Below are positions 34,562-43,451 of a stretch of 64,000 bases of DNA, in pieces. Made by a program: the position numbers and the translations under genes. The notes under the pieces are model-generated. The model ran no database searches, was not told where the DNA came from, and saw only the letters and a program-made list of their open reading frames with translations. Origin of the DNA: Naumannella cuiyingiana (GTDB lineage Bacteria > Actinomycetota > Actinomycetes > Propionibacteriales > Propionibacteriaceae); contig NZ_JACBZS010000001.1 in the NCBI RefSeq assembly GCF_013408305.1, forward strand, positions 124,001 to 188,000, written 5' to 3'. The stretch's first letter is position 1. The number at the start of each line of letters is the position of its first letter.

Positions 34562-35887
34562 TCAGTGCAGGCGTACCGCCGGCCGCCGGTCGCCCGCTGG
34601 CGGCTGCCACGCATCGGGATCGGCCGCGACCTGCTCGCCGCTGCGGATGTCCTTGACCTCACCGGAGCCGAACCAGACGAACGGGATGCCGCGCCGCTCG
34701 GCGTACCTGATCTGCTTGCCGAACCGGTCCGCCCTCGGCGCCACCTCCGTGGCGATCCCCCGCGCGCGCAGCCGGCCGGCGATGTCGATCGCGGCGGGCC
34801 GGCTGGCCTCGTCGTCGACGGCGACGAGCACCGCGGTCGGTACGCTGCGCGACGCGTCGGCCCACCCCGCGGCGACGAGCGGGGCGAGCAGCCGGGTCAC
34901 GCCGACGCTGATCCCGACACCCGGCCAACTGTGCCTGCCATCGCTGGCCAGCGAGTCGTAGCGTCCGCCGGAACAGATCGAGCCGAGCTCGGGGTGGCCA
35001 GCCAGCTCGGTCTCGTAGACGGTGCCCGTGTAGTAGTCGAGCCCGCGCGCGATCCGCAGATCGGCAACGACGCCGCCGGGCCGGTACGCACGAGCCGTCT
35101 CGATCACCGCGGCGAGCTCGGCGAGCCCCTCGTCCAGCAGTTCGTGGGACACGCCGAGGGCGCGTACCCGCTCGACGAAGCCGGTGTCGGGGGTCCGGAT
35201 CTCGGCCAGTCGCAGGCAGGCGGCCGCGGTGTCGGTGTCCAGCCCGAGCTCGTCGACCAGCAACGCGGCGACCTTCTCGGACCCGATCTTGTCCAGCTTG
35301 TCGACGCGCTGCAGCACCCCGGCGGGCTCGGCGATGCCGAGTCCCCGGTAGTAGCCCTCGGCCAGCTTGCGGTTGGCCACGTGCATGGTGACCTCGGGCA
35401 GGCCCAGCTCGTCGCTCAGCCGGCCGAATGCCTCCAGCATCACCAGGGGAATCTCCGCGTCGTGGTGGGCCGCGAGCTGATCGGCGCCGACGATGTCGAT
35501 GTCGGCCTGGGTGAACTCGCGGTAGCGGCCCTGCTGCGGTCGCTCGCCGCGCCAGACCTTCTGGATCTGGTAGCGGCGCAGCGGGAAGTTCAGCTTGCCG
35601 GCGAACTCGGTGACATAGCGGGCGAACGGGACGGTGTTGTCGTAGCGCAGTCCGAGCTCGGCCTCGGTCTCGGCGTCGGCGTGCAGGCGGCGTACCGCAT
35701 AGACCTCCTTGTCGATCTCGCCCTTGCCGGCCAGCACCGACAGCGGCTCGACGCTTCGGGTCTCCAGCGAGCCGAAGCCGTGCAGCTCGAAGGTCTCCCG
35801 CAGCAGGTCCAGCACGCGCTGTTCAACGATGCGCCCCGCGGGCAGGTACTCGGGGTATCCGGACAGGGCGGTCACGCGCGGGCTCAT
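34562..35887 (-). CDS. hisS: Histidyl-tRNA synthetase
   Basis: Class IIa synthetase of 441 aa. Motif 2 and neighbouring histidine-specific regions are visible: YDNTVPFARYV, QKVWRGERPQQGRYREFTQ (split motif), and the histidine-A motif near RGLDYYTGTVYE. The C-terminal anticodon domain starts near VLVAVDDEA. ATG 35887 is chosen over the upstream 35935 because a TAGGCT -10 box lies 8 nt before it and a leaderless mRNA fits. It diverges from the DUF349 gene across 87 bp. Confidence 0.93.
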   Translation of the reverse strand: MSPRVTALSGYPEYLPAGRIVEQRVLDLLRETFELHGFGSLETRSVEPLSVLAGKGEIDKEVYAVRRLHADAETEAELGLRYDNTVPFARYVTEFAGKLNFPLRRYQIQKVWRGERPQQGRYREFTQADIDIVGADQLAAHHDAEIPLVMLEAFGRLSDELGLPEVTMHVANRKLAEGYYRGLGIAEPAGVLQRVDKLDKIGSEKVAALLVDELGLDTDTAAACLRLAEIRTPDTGFVERVRALGVSHELLDEGLAELAAVIETARAYRPGGVVADLRIARGLDYYTGTVYETELAGHPELGSICSGGRYDSLASDGRHSWPGVGISVGVTRLLAPLVAAGWADASRSVPTAVLVAVDDEASRPAAIDIAGRLRARGIATEVAPRADRFGKQIRYAERRGIPFVWFGSGEVKDIRSGEQVAADPDAWQPPAGDRRPAVRLH

Positions 35888-35895
35888 GGCGGCCC

Positions 35896-35901
35896 AGCCT
35901 A
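35896..35901 (-). promoter_or_regulatory. Candidate -10 element, leaderless hisS
   Basis: TAGGCT on the minus strand with 8 nt to ATG 35887 and no Shine-Dalgarno between, consistent with leaderless hisS. Confidence 0.5.
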
Positions 35902-35974
35902 GCCACGGCGCGACCGCTCGCCCGGCCTCGTGCACTGCCCGGGACGGGAGTGCCGGATGCGGCAGTATGGATCC

Positions 35975-37342
35975 ATGACCGAGTCCGACAAGCCGACCCC
36001 TGCCCCGCCGCCCGGCCCCGCGCCGGCCGCCGGGTCGCCGGCCGGCCCGCCCGTTCCGGGCGCCGCCCCGCTGCCCACCGCTCCGTCCCCGGAAGCCGCC
36101 GCCCCCGGACCTGCGCCGGACTCGTTCGGCCGGGTCGCCGAGGACGGCACGGTCTATCTGCGGACCGACGAGGGCGAGCGCGCGGTCGGCCAGGTGCCGG
36201 ACACGACCCCGGAGGAGGCGTTGGCCTTCTTCACCCGGCGCTATGACGCGCTGGCGCTGGAGGTGCAGTTACTGGAGACGCGGGTCCGCGGCGGCGCGCT
36301 GTCTCCGGAGGAGGCGCGCAAGGCCGTCGGGACGGTACGCCGCAGCATCGACGGCGCCAATGCCGTCGGCGACCTGCCAGGACTGCTCGCGCGACTGGAC
36401 GGGCTGGAGCCGGTGCTGGCCCAGGCGCAGCAGCAGCGCCGCGAGGAGCGCGCCCGCAACCAGGCCGAGACCCGGTCGGCCAAGGAGCGGATGGTCACCG
36501 AGGCGGAGAAGCTCGCCGCCGGCAACGACTGGCGGGGCGGGGTGAACCGGTTCCGGGCGCTGCTGGAGGAGTGGAAGGGCCTGCCCAGGATCGACCGGGC
36601 GACCGACGACGAGCTGTGGCACCGGTTCTCCTCCGCGCGCACGCAGTACACGAAGCGCCGCAAGGCCCAGTTCGCCCAGCAGGCGGAGCGCCGCGAGCAG
36701 GCCAAGGGCGTCAAGGAGAAGATCATCCGCGAGGCCGAGGGCCTGGCCACCTCGACCGAGTGGGGCCCGACGGCGGGTGCCTTCCGGGACCTGATGTCGC
36801 GGTGGAAGGCCGCGGGCCCGGCGCCGCGGGAGGTCGACGAGAAGCTCTGGCAGCGCTTCCGCGGCCTGCAGGACCAGTTCTTCGAGGCCCGCAATGCCGC
36901 GATGAGCGCCCAGGACGAGGAGTTTCGCGGCAACCAGGAGGCGAAGGAGGCGCTGCTCGCGGAGTACGAGCCGCGGGTCCGCCCCGATGAGGACCTGGCC
37001 GGCTCGCGGGCCGCGTTCCGGGAGTTCCTGGAGCGCTGGTCGGAGATCGGCAAGGTGCCGCGCGATGCGATCCGGCCGCTGGACGGCCGGGTGCGGGCGA
37101 TGGAGCAGTCGCTGCGGAGCACCGAGGACGCGGAGTGGAAGCGTACCGATCCGCAGGCCCGGGCGCGCGCGGAGGACACGGCGAACAAGCTGACCGCGCA
37201 GATCGCCGGGCTGGAGGAGAAGGCCGCGAAGGCCGAGGCACGCGGCGATGCGTCGGCGGCCCGGAAGGCGCGCGACTCGGCGGCGACCTACCGCAGTTGG
37301 CTGGAGCAGGCCGAGAAGGCCGTGCAGGACTTCTCCCGTTAG
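35975..37342 (+). CDS. DUF349-domain protein
   Basis: Protein of 455 aa. The first ~45 residues are Pro/Ala-rich and disordered. Three DUF349 repeats follow (WRGGVNRFRALLEEWKGLPR, WGPTAGAFRDLMSRWKAAGP, LAGSRAAFREFLERWSEIGK), each a Trp-anchored helical pair, then a C-terminal coiled coil (TANKLTAQIAGLEEKAAKAE). DUF349 proteins commonly lie near relA and hisS in actinobacteria, as here. No enzymatic motif is visible; a scaffold or RNA/translation-linked role is a guess. The start follows a TATGGA -10-like box closely. Confidence 0.88.
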   Translation: MTESDKPTPAPPPGPAPAAGSPAGPPVPGAAPLPTAPSPEAAAPGPAPDSFGRVAEDGTVYLRTDEGERAVGQVPDTTPEEALAFFTRRYDALALEVQLLETRVRGGALSPEEARKAVGTVRRSIDGANAVGDLPGLLARLDGLEPVLAQAQQQRREERARNQAETRSAKERMVTEAEKLAAGNDWRGGVNRFRALLEEWKGLPRIDRATDDELWHRFSSARTQYTKRRKAQFAQQAERREQAKGVKEKIIREAEGLATSTEWGPTAGAFRDLMSRWKAAGPAPREVDEKLWQRFRGLQDQFFEARNAAMSAQDEEFRGNQEAKEALLAEYEPRVRPDEDLAGSRAAFREFLERWSEIGKVPRDAIRPLDGRVRAMEQSLRSTEDAEWKRTDPQARARAEDTANKLTAQIAGLEEKAAKAEARGDASAARKARDSAATYRSWLEQAEKAVQDFSR

Positions 37343-37473
37343 TCGGCCGTCCGGCCGGTCAGCGTCCGGCCGCCCCGAACCACCCGCACTCCGACCCCGG
37401 TCCGACCCGGGAAGGTCGGCGCGGGACCGCTCTCGGCTGGTGGCGGGGCGCGCTGATGGGTTGAATCAGCGTC

Positions 37474-38163
37474 ATGGACCTGCTCGCGGTGCTGTCGCAC
37501 CTCACCGAAACCATCACCGCGCTGGCGAGCACGCCGTGGGTGTACCCGGTGGTCCTCGCGCTGACCACCATCGACGGATTCTTCCCCCCCGTGCCGAGCG
37601 AATCGGTCGTGGTGTCCCTCGCCGCGCTGTCGGTGAGCGACGGGAACCCCTCGTTGCCGCTGCTCTTCCTGGCGGCGGCCCTCGGTGCCGTCGCCGGTGA
37701 CAACGTCGCCTACCAGATCGGCCGGGTGCTGCATCCCGGGGGCGAGCGCGGACCCCGATTCCTGCGGGGCGAGCGAATGGCCCGAGCGTTCGCGTGGGCG
37801 CGGCGTGCTCTCGAACACCGCGCGGCGGTGATGATCCTGGTCGCCCGGCACATCCCGGTCGGCCGGGTGGCGGTGAACATGATGGCCGGGGCGACCGGTT
37901 ATCCCCGGCGCCGGTTCGTGCCGCTGACGATCCTGGCGGGCACGCTGTGGGCCGCGTACGGCATCGGCATCGGCACCGTGGCCGGGAGCTGGGTGAAGGA
38001 CCAGCCGCTGCTCGCCGCCGCCCTCGCCGTGGCCCTCGCGCTGGTCCTCGGCTTCGCGCTGGACCGGGTGCTCGAGTGGTTCAACCGCCGCCGCGGGGTC
38101 GGTACGCCGGGCGGCCCCGACGCCCCCGCACCCGACCCCGCGTCCAGCTCCTCGCCGCGCTGA
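37474..38163 (+). CDS. DedA-family membrane protein
   Basis: Protein of 229 aa with about five hydrophobic segments. The DedA/SNARE-associated core is present: FFPPVPSESVVVSLAAL near 37-53, GDNVAYQIGR and RHIPVGRVAVNMMAGAT. DedA proteins are thought to move undecaprenyl phosphate or other lipids across the membrane and affect envelope homeostasis. The C-terminal ~25 residues are Pro/Ser-rich and cytoplasmic. The 131-bp gap upstream (37343-37473) carries GC-rich dyads (GGCCG/CGGCC) and no other gene. It is convergent with the intradiol dioxygenase gene. Confidence 0.85.
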   Translation: MDLLAVLSHLTETITALASTPWVYPVVLALTTIDGFFPPVPSESVVVSLAALSVSDGNPSLPLLFLAAALGAVAGDNVAYQIGRVLHPGGERGPRFLRGERMARAFAWARRALEHRAAVMILVARHIPVGRVAVNMMAGATGYPRRRFVPLTILAGTLWAAYGIGIGTVAGSWVKDQPLLAAALAVALALVLGFALDRVLEWFNRRRGVGTPGGPDAPAPDPASSSSPR

Positions 38164-38213
38164 CCCCGGTCCCTGCGCCGGCGTCCGCGTCACCAAGACG
38201 CGCGGCCCGGCGC

Positions 38214-38267
38214 CGTGATCACTTTGTGGTCACTCACGCGCCCTGAGGTGACCACAAAGTGCTCACG
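38214..38267. repeat. Long intergenic hairpin with GTGGTCAC arms
   Basis: Left arm 38214-38233 and right arm 38248-38267 are 20-nt inverted copies with one mismatch; core CACTTTGTGGTCAC faces GTGACCACAAAGTG across a 14-nt loop. It lies between two convergent genes and has no U-run on either strand. It could end transcription of both, or be a mobile palindrome. It is AT-richer than its surroundings and shares the GTGGTC core with the CCGACCACT family. Confidence 0.8.
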
Positions 38268-38291
38268 CCGCCCGCGGGGCCGAGGAGAAGA

Positions 38292-39197
38292 TCATCGGCG
38301 AGGCTGCGGCGGTGCTCCCGAGGCCCGAGGCACGGCCCCACCGGGGCCCCCGCCACCCGTCGCGGGGGCGGTCCGGGTGTCGACGCCGACGGTCAGCTCG
38401 ACCCGATAGCCCGTCTCGGCGTCCCCGGTCACCGTGGCGAGCTGCGAGGCTCCCCCGTCGTCGCCGAACACCATGTCCGTGGCGAGGCTGACCCGCGCCA
38501 GGTTGGCCGCCGAGGTCTGGTAGCCGTCCGTCGCGTACACCGCCTCGCAGGCGTCTCGCGGGAGCGCCACCTGGGAGGTGGCGATCGCGTTCGCGGCGTC
38601 GGTGATCGTGTCCGCGGCGGGATAGACCTCGAAGTGGATGTGCGGCCAGCGCCCGTCGTAGCAGGCGGGGAATATGCTGGTGAAGCCGACCCGGCCCTCG
38701 GCGTCGGCGACCTGCACGCCGCGCAGGTAGTTCTCGTCCTCCAGCCCCTCGGCATACATCGAGTACCGGCCCTCCCGGTCGCAGTGCCAGACATAGACGG
38801 CCGCGCCGGCGAAGGGCGTACCCGCGGCGAGGTCGGTGATGATCAACTCCAGCTTCATCGGTACGCCGACCGCGGTCGCGCTGCCGGTCTCGAAGCTCGA
38901 CCGGATGTCGCTGCGCAGCACCCCGCTGCGCTCCAGCAGGTCGGGGCCGTTGGAACCGTCGCCGGGATACGGGCCGGCCGTCTCGTCGGGGATCTCCCCC
39001 GTTCCGGCACCCTCCGCGCCGGCCTGCGGGAGCGCCCCGCAGGCCGCGAGCCCGAGCCCGGCGCCCGCGGCGCCGATCAGGGCCAGCATGCGGCGCCGGC
39101 CGAACAGGGTGCCGAGATCGAAGGCCAGCCCCTGGTCCTCGACGTCCTCGCCCGGCCGGGGCAGCGGCCGGCCCCGATAGCTCGTCGGTTCGTTCAT
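38292..39197 (-). CDS. Exported intradiol ring-cleavage dioxygenase-like lipoprotein
   Basis: Protein of 301 aa. The N-terminus holds FGRRRMLALIGAAG with a twin-arginine-like RRR, then a lipobox GLAAC (Cys near residue 53), so it is predicted to be exported and lipid-anchored. The dioxygenase core is a beta-sandwich with YVWHCDREGRYSMYAEG and CYDGRWPHIHFEVY, containing the Tyr, Tyr, His, His Fe(III) ligand pattern of catechol and protocatechuate dioxygenases. AAAGGA is 5 nt before ATG 39197, which is preferred to the ATG at 39203. Cell-surface aromatic cleavage is plausible; no other aromatic-catabolism genes are nearby, so the substrate is unknown. Confidence 0.85.
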   Translation of the reverse strand: MNEPTSYRGRPLPRPGEDVEDQGLAFDLGTLFGRRRMLALIGAAGAGLGLAACGALPQAGAEGAGTGEIPDETAGPYPGDGSNGPDLLERSGVLRSDIRSSFETGSATAVGVPMKLELIITDLAAGTPFAGAAVYVWHCDREGRYSMYAEGLEDENYLRGVQVADAEGRVGFTSIFPACYDGRWPHIHFEVYPAADTITDAANAIATSQVALPRDACEAVYATDGYQTSAANLARVSLATDMVFGDDGGASQLATVTGDAETGYRVELTVGVDTRTAPATGGGGPGGAVPRASGAPPQPRR

Positions 39198-39328
39198 GAT
39201 CATCCTTTCCGCCTCATCGGGGCCGAAGCTAGCCCCGCGGGCGCGCGGGATGCTGTGCGGCGCCGCTGGCGCGGCTGTGAACCTGCCCGGGCGCGGTGCC
39301 CGTGTTTGCGCGCGGATCGCGCCGCGAG

Positions 39329-41668
39329 CTAGGACGTCACGCGGTAGACGTCGTAGACGCCCTCGACGCGGCGCACGGCCTTGGCGAGGGCGTCCAGATG
39401 CTTGGGGTCGGAGGTCTCGAAGCTCATCCTGATCTTGCACACCCGGTCGCGGCCGGTGTTCACGTTCGCGGAGACGATCGACACGTGATGCTCGGTCACG
39501 GCCCGGGTCACGTCGGACAACAGGCCGTGCCGGTCCAGGCCCTCGATCTGCAGCGAGACCAGGAAGCTGCTCTGCGCGGTCGGCGCCCACGACACCTCGA
39601 CCAGCCGCTCGGGCTGGTCGAGCAGCGCCGCGGCATTGGTGCAGTCGCGGCGGTGCACCGACACGCCCGCGCCGCGGGTGACGAACCCGAGGATCGGATC
39701 GCCCGGCACCGGCGTACAGCACTTGGCCAGCTTCACCCACAGATCCGTGGCGCCGTGCACGGCAACGCCCGTCCCGGAGGCCTTGTCGGTCCAGCGCCGA
39801 CGCTCCACCCCGACATCGGTGGCGGTCTCGTCCTCGGACTCCCCGCCCTCGAGCACCAGCAGCCGGCTGACCACCGATGCGGCGGTGACATTGCCCTCGC
39901 CGATGGCCGCGTACAGGGCGTCCACGTCGCGCAGCCGGTTGTGCCGGGCCGCCTCCGCCAGATGTGCGCCGGTGAGCAGCCGCTGCAGCGGCAGGCCCGC
40001 CTTGCGCAGCTCGCGGGCGAGCGCGTTCTTGCCGTTCTCGATGGCCTCCTCGCGGCGCTCCCGGGTGAACCAGTGTTTGATCTTGTTCCGCGCGCGGGGG
40101 CTCTTGACGAAGTTCAGCCAGTCGCGGCTCGGCGCGGCGTTCTCGGCCTTCGAGGTCAGGATATCGACCACATCGCCGTTGCTCAGCACCGATTCCAGCG
40201 GGACCAGACGCCCGTTCACGCGGGCACCGATGCAGCGCTGCCCGACCTCGGTGTGGATGGCATAGGCGAAGTCGACCGGGGTCGCCCCCTGCGGCAACGC
40301 CAGCACGTCGCCCTTCGGCGTGAAGGCGTACACCTCGGAGGTGTTGATCTCGAACCGCAGCGAGTCCAGGAACTCGCCGGGATCGGTCGTCTCCCGCTGC
40401 CACTCGGTCAGCGACCGCACCCAGGACAGCTCGGTGCCCGGCGCCTGGCCCTGGCCGTTCCTGGTCTCCTTGTACTTCCAGTGGGCCGCGACGCCGTACT
40501 CGGCCTTGTGGTGCATGTCCCAGGTCCGGATCTGCAGCTCGACCGGGGCACCCTTCGGCCCCAGCACGGTGGTGTGCAGCGACTGGTACATGTTGAACTT
40601 CGGCACCGCGATGTAGTCCTTGAACCGGCCGGGGAGCGGGTTCCACCGCACGTGCATCACGCCGAGAGCCGCATAGCAGTCGCGCGGGTTGTCCACCAGG
40701 ATGCGCAGCGCCACAAGATCATAGATGTCGGAGAAGTCGCGGCCGCGGACCACCATCTTCTGGTAGATCGAGTAGTAATGCTTCGGCCGCCCCTGCACGG
40801 TCGCCTTGATCTTGGCATCGCGAAGGTCGTCATTCACCTGCGCGGTGACCTCGCGCAGGAATGATTCCCGCGACGGCGCCCGTTCGGCGACCAGGTGCAC
40901 GATCTCGTCGTAGATCTTGGGATGCAGCACCGAGAACGCGAGATCCTCCAGCTCCCACTTGACGGTGTTCATGCCCAGCCGGTGGGCCAGCGGGGCGAAG
41001 ATCTCCAGCGTCTCGCGCGCGATCCGGCGCTGCTTGTCCGGCCGCAGGAACTGCAGCGTGCGCATGTTGTGCAGCCGGTCGGCGAGCTTGATCACCAGCA
41101 CCCGGATGTCGCGCGACATCGCGATCACCATCTTGCGGATGGTCTCGGCCTTCGCCGAGTCGCCGTAACGAACCTTGTCCAGCTTGGTCACCCCGTCGAC
41201 CAACTGGGCCACCTCGGCGCCGAAGTCGGCCTCGAGCTGGGTCAGCGTGTAGGAGGTGTCCTCGACGGTGTCGTGCAACAGCGCGGCACACAGCGTCGGC
41301 TCGTTCATGCCGAGTTCGGCAAGGATCGTCGTCACCGCGAGCGGGTGGGTGATGTAGGCGTCGCCGGACTTGCGCTGCTGACCGGAGTGATAGTGCTCGG
41401 CGGTGCGGTACGCCCGCTCGATCAGCGCGGTGTCCGCCTTCGGGTGATGGGACTTGATCACCTTCAGCAGCGGATCCAGCACGGCCATCTGCGGGCTGCG
41501 CGACGCGCCCAGCCGCGCCAGCCGCTGGCGCATCCGCAACCGAGGTTGCTCGGGCCCGGAGCTCAATCGATTGGTACGCCCGATCGGCTCGGCGAGCACG
41601 TCCACCGGCGCGGGCACGGGCCGCTCCCGTGCGTCGGCGCGCGCATCGTCCGGTGTCGCATCGCTCAT
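39329..41668 (-). CDS. relA: (p)ppGpp synthetase/hydrolase (RelA/SpoT homologue)
   Basis: Bifunctional stringent-response enzyme of 779 aa. The N-terminal HD hydrolase domain has [12 protein letters not shown] and [12 protein letters not shown]. The synthetase domain has [13 protein letters not shown] and [22 protein letters not shown] follows ([21 protein letters not shown] region), then the zinc-finger-like [15 protein letters not shown] and a C-terminal ACT domain ([16 protein letters not shown]). ATG 41668 has GGGAGG 7 nt upstream; a GTG at 41674 is less well placed. A TAGACT -10 box at 41730-41735 gives a leader of about 55 nt. The apt-relA pairing is typical, here separated by a channel gene. 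Confidence 0.97.
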   Translation of the reverse strand: MSDATPDDARADARERPVPAPVDVLAEPIGRTNRLSSGPEQPRLRMRQRLARLGASRSPQMAVLDPLLKVIKSHHPKADTALIERAYRTAEHYHSGQQRKSGDAYITHPLAVTTILAELGMNEPTLCAALLHDTVEDTSYTLTQLEADFGAEVAQLVDGVTKLDKVRYGDSAKAETIRKMVIAMSRDIRVLVIKLADRLHNMRTLQFLRPDKQRRIARETLEIFAPLAHRLGMNTVKWELEDLAFSVLHPKIYDEIVHLVAERAPSRESFLREVTAQVNDDLRDAKIKATVQGRPKHYYSIYQKMVVRGRDFSDIYDLVALRILVDNPRDCYAALGVMHVRWNPLPGRFKDYIAVPKFNMYQSLHTTVLGPKGAPVELQIRTWDMHHKAEYGVAAHWKYKETRNGQGQAPGTELSWVRSLTEWQRETTDPGEFLDSLRFEINTSEVYAFTPKGDVLALPQGATPVDFAYAIHTEVGQRCIGARVNGRLVPLESVLSNGDVVDILTSKAENAAPSRDWLNFVKSPRARNKIKHWFTRERREEAIENGKNALARELRKAGLPLQRLLTGAHLAEAARHNRLRDVDALYAAIGEGNVTAASVVSRLLVLEGGESEDETATDVGVERRRWTDKASGTGVAVHGATDLWVKLAKCCTPVPGDPILGFVTRGAGVSVHRRDCTNAAALLDQPERLVEVSWAPTAQSSFLVSLQIEGLDRHGLLSDVTRAVTEHHVSIVSANVNTGRDRVCKIRMSFETSDPKHLDALAKAVRRVEGVYDVYRVTS

Positions 41669-41729
41669 CCGCACCCCTCCCGCCTCGGGCTCGGCCCGGC
41701 GAGTCGGGCCGGCTTTGACCAGTCGGTCC

Positions 41730-41735
41730 AGTCTA
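41730..41735 (-). promoter_or_regulatory. Candidate -10 element for relA
   Basis: TAGACT on the minus strand. The downstream leader contains a direct repeat of GACTGG (41713-41731 region). No riboswitch was recognised. Confidence 0.4.
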
Positions 41736-41771
41736 GTCAGCCGTGGCGGTGCGCGAGGGCGGGCGGGGGCC

Positions 41772-42884
41772 TCAGTCCAGTTCGGCGCGGGATTCGCGTC
41801 CGGGGCCGGGGGCCGAGCTCTCGCCGCCCCGCAGCCGTGCCACCTCGGCCTCGGACCGGCGTACCACGATCAACTGGTCCCCGGTCGCGAGCGTCTTCAC
41901 CGACGGATCGTAGAACCGGCGCAGCGTCTTGTTGCGGACCACGGCCAGCACCTGTTCGCCGGCGATCTCGACCGGCGAGCGGCCGACCTCGTCGGGTCGC
42001 ACCAGCCGCTCCGCCACCTCCAGGCCCTCGCCGGAGGCCAGCAGGTCCTCGATGGTGGTGCCGATGTCGGGACTGACAGCCGACAGCCCGAGCAGGCGGC
42101 CGACCGCATCGGAGGAGGTCACCACCGAGTCTGCGCCGGACTGCCGCAGCAGGGAGCCGTTCTCCTGTTCGCGGACGGCGACGACGACATGCGCGCTCGG
42201 GTTCAACTGACGCACGGTCAGCGTGCACAAGATGGCAGCGTCGTCGCGGTCCAGGGTGATGATCACCTCGCGGGCCTTGGAGATCTCGGCGCGGCGCAAC
42301 ACGTCGCGCCGCGTACCGTCGCCCTGGATCGACGCCACCCCGTCCAGGCTGGCGTCCTCGATGCCCACCGGGCTCTGGTCGATCACGACCACCTTCGCCA
42401 GATCGGCATCGTGTCGGCGCAGCGTGCCGACCGCGCTGCGGCCCTTGGTGCCGTAGCCGACCACCACCGTGTGATTGCGCATCCTCTTCCTCCAGCGGTT
42501 GTCCAGCCACATGCGCCGGCCCTGGTTGGCCAGCACCTCCAGGGTGGTGCCGACCAACAACACCAGGAAGGCGATACGCAGCGGCGTCACGACCAGCGCG
42601 TTGATCAACCGCGAGTGCGGCTCGATCGGGGTGATGTCACCGTAGCCCGTGGTGGTCACGGTGACCGTCGAGTAGTAGATCGCGTCGATCAGCGAGACGC
42701 CGTCGCTGTTGGTGTTGTCGATGTAGGCGTCCCGGTCGAACCAGACCAGCGCGGTCGAGATCGTCACCAGGGCGACCGCGACCAGCGCGCGGATGGCGAG
42801 CTGGCGGACCGGGGAGGCGTCGCGAACCGGCAGATTGACCAGGATCTTCTGGGCACTCCATCCCGCCCGCACCGGATTGCGCAT
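41772..42884 (-). CDS. Potassium channel with TrkA-N (RCK) domains
   Basis: Protein of 370 aa. The N-terminal part has two membrane helices flanking a pore loop with the selectivity filter TTTGYGD near residues 78-84. An RCK/TrkA NAD-binding domain follows ([18 protein letters not shown], residues about 138-155), and a C-terminal TrkA-C domain ends the protein. It resembles Kch/MthK-type ligand-gated K+ channels. It starts 9 bp after the apt stop, so it is likely transcribed with secF-apt. In many actinobacteria apt is directly followed by relA, so this channel is an insertion in that order. Regulation by nucleotides or ions is inferred. Confidence 0.92.
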   Translation of the reverse strand: MRNPVRAGWSAQKILVNLPVRDASPVRQLAIRALVAVALVTISTALVWFDRDAYIDNTNSDGVSLIDAIYYSTVTVTTTGYGDITPIEPHSRLINALVVTPLRIAFLVLLVGTTLEVLANQGRRMWLDNRWRKRMRNHTVVVGYGTKGRSAVGTLRRHDADLAKVVVIDQSPVGIEDASLDGVASIQGDGTRRDVLRRAEISKAREVIITLDRDDAAILCTLTVRQLNPSAHVVVAVREQENGSLLRQSGADSVVTSSDAVGRLLGLSAVSPDIGTTIEDLLASGEGLEVAERLVRPDEVGRSPVEIAGEQVLAVVRNKTLRRFYDPSVKTLATGDQLIVVRRSEAEVARLRGGESSAPGPGRESRAELD

Positions 42885-42893
42885 CGCCCCGCC

Positions 42894-43451
42894 TCAGGCG
42901 CGCAGCACCGAGGAGACCCGCTCGATCCCGTGCTCGGCGAGCTTCGCGCGACCGTCCAGCGCGGTCAGCTCCAACAGCACCGACACCTGGACCAGCTCGG
43001 CGTCGAGCTGCTTCAACAGCGCGGCCGTGGCGGCCACCGTGCCACCGGTCGCGAGCACGTCGTCGACCACCAGCACCCGCGCACCGGCGGGGATGGCATC
43101 GGAGTGCACGGTCAGGGTCTCGGTGCCGTACTCCAGGGCGAAGGTCTCCGAAACCGTTGCGCCGGGCAGCTTTCCGGGCTTGCGGACGGGCACGAACCCA
43201 GCCCCCAGCGCCAGCGCGATCGGGGCGGCGAAGATGAACCCGCGCGCTTCCATCCCGACCACGAGGTCCACATCGCGCGGCGATGCGGCGACCAGCTCGG
43301 TCACGGCGGCGGCGAGCCCCGACGGGCGGGCCAGCAGCGGGGTGATGTCTTTGAACATGATTCCGGGCTTGGGGAAGTCGGGCACGTCGCGGATCAGGTC
43401 CGCGATCAGTCCGGCATTCGCCTCGCTGGGGCTCTGGGTCACAGATGTCAT
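42894..43451 (-). CDS. apt: Adenine phosphoribosyltransferase
   Basis: Type I phosphoribosyltransferase of 185 aa that makes AMP from adenine and PRPP in purine salvage. The PRPP motif VLVVDDVLATGGT is near residues 126-138; upstream FPKPGIMFKDITPLL and GMEARGFIFAAPIA are family signatures. The ATG overlaps the secF stop by 4 bp and follows AGAGGA at about 8 nt. The start is chosen by these features; the open frame upstream is a secF shadow. Position next to secF and relA is a common actinobacterial arrangement. Confidence 0.95.
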   Translation of the reverse strand: MTSVTQSPSEANAGLIADLIRDVPDFPKPGIMFKDITPLLARPSGLAAAVTELVAASPRDVDLVVGMEARGFIFAAPIALALGAGFVPVRKPGKLPGATVSETFALEYGTETLTVHSDAIPAGARVLVVDDVLATGGTVAATAALLKQLDAELVQVSVLLELTALDGRAKLAEHGIERVSSVLRA

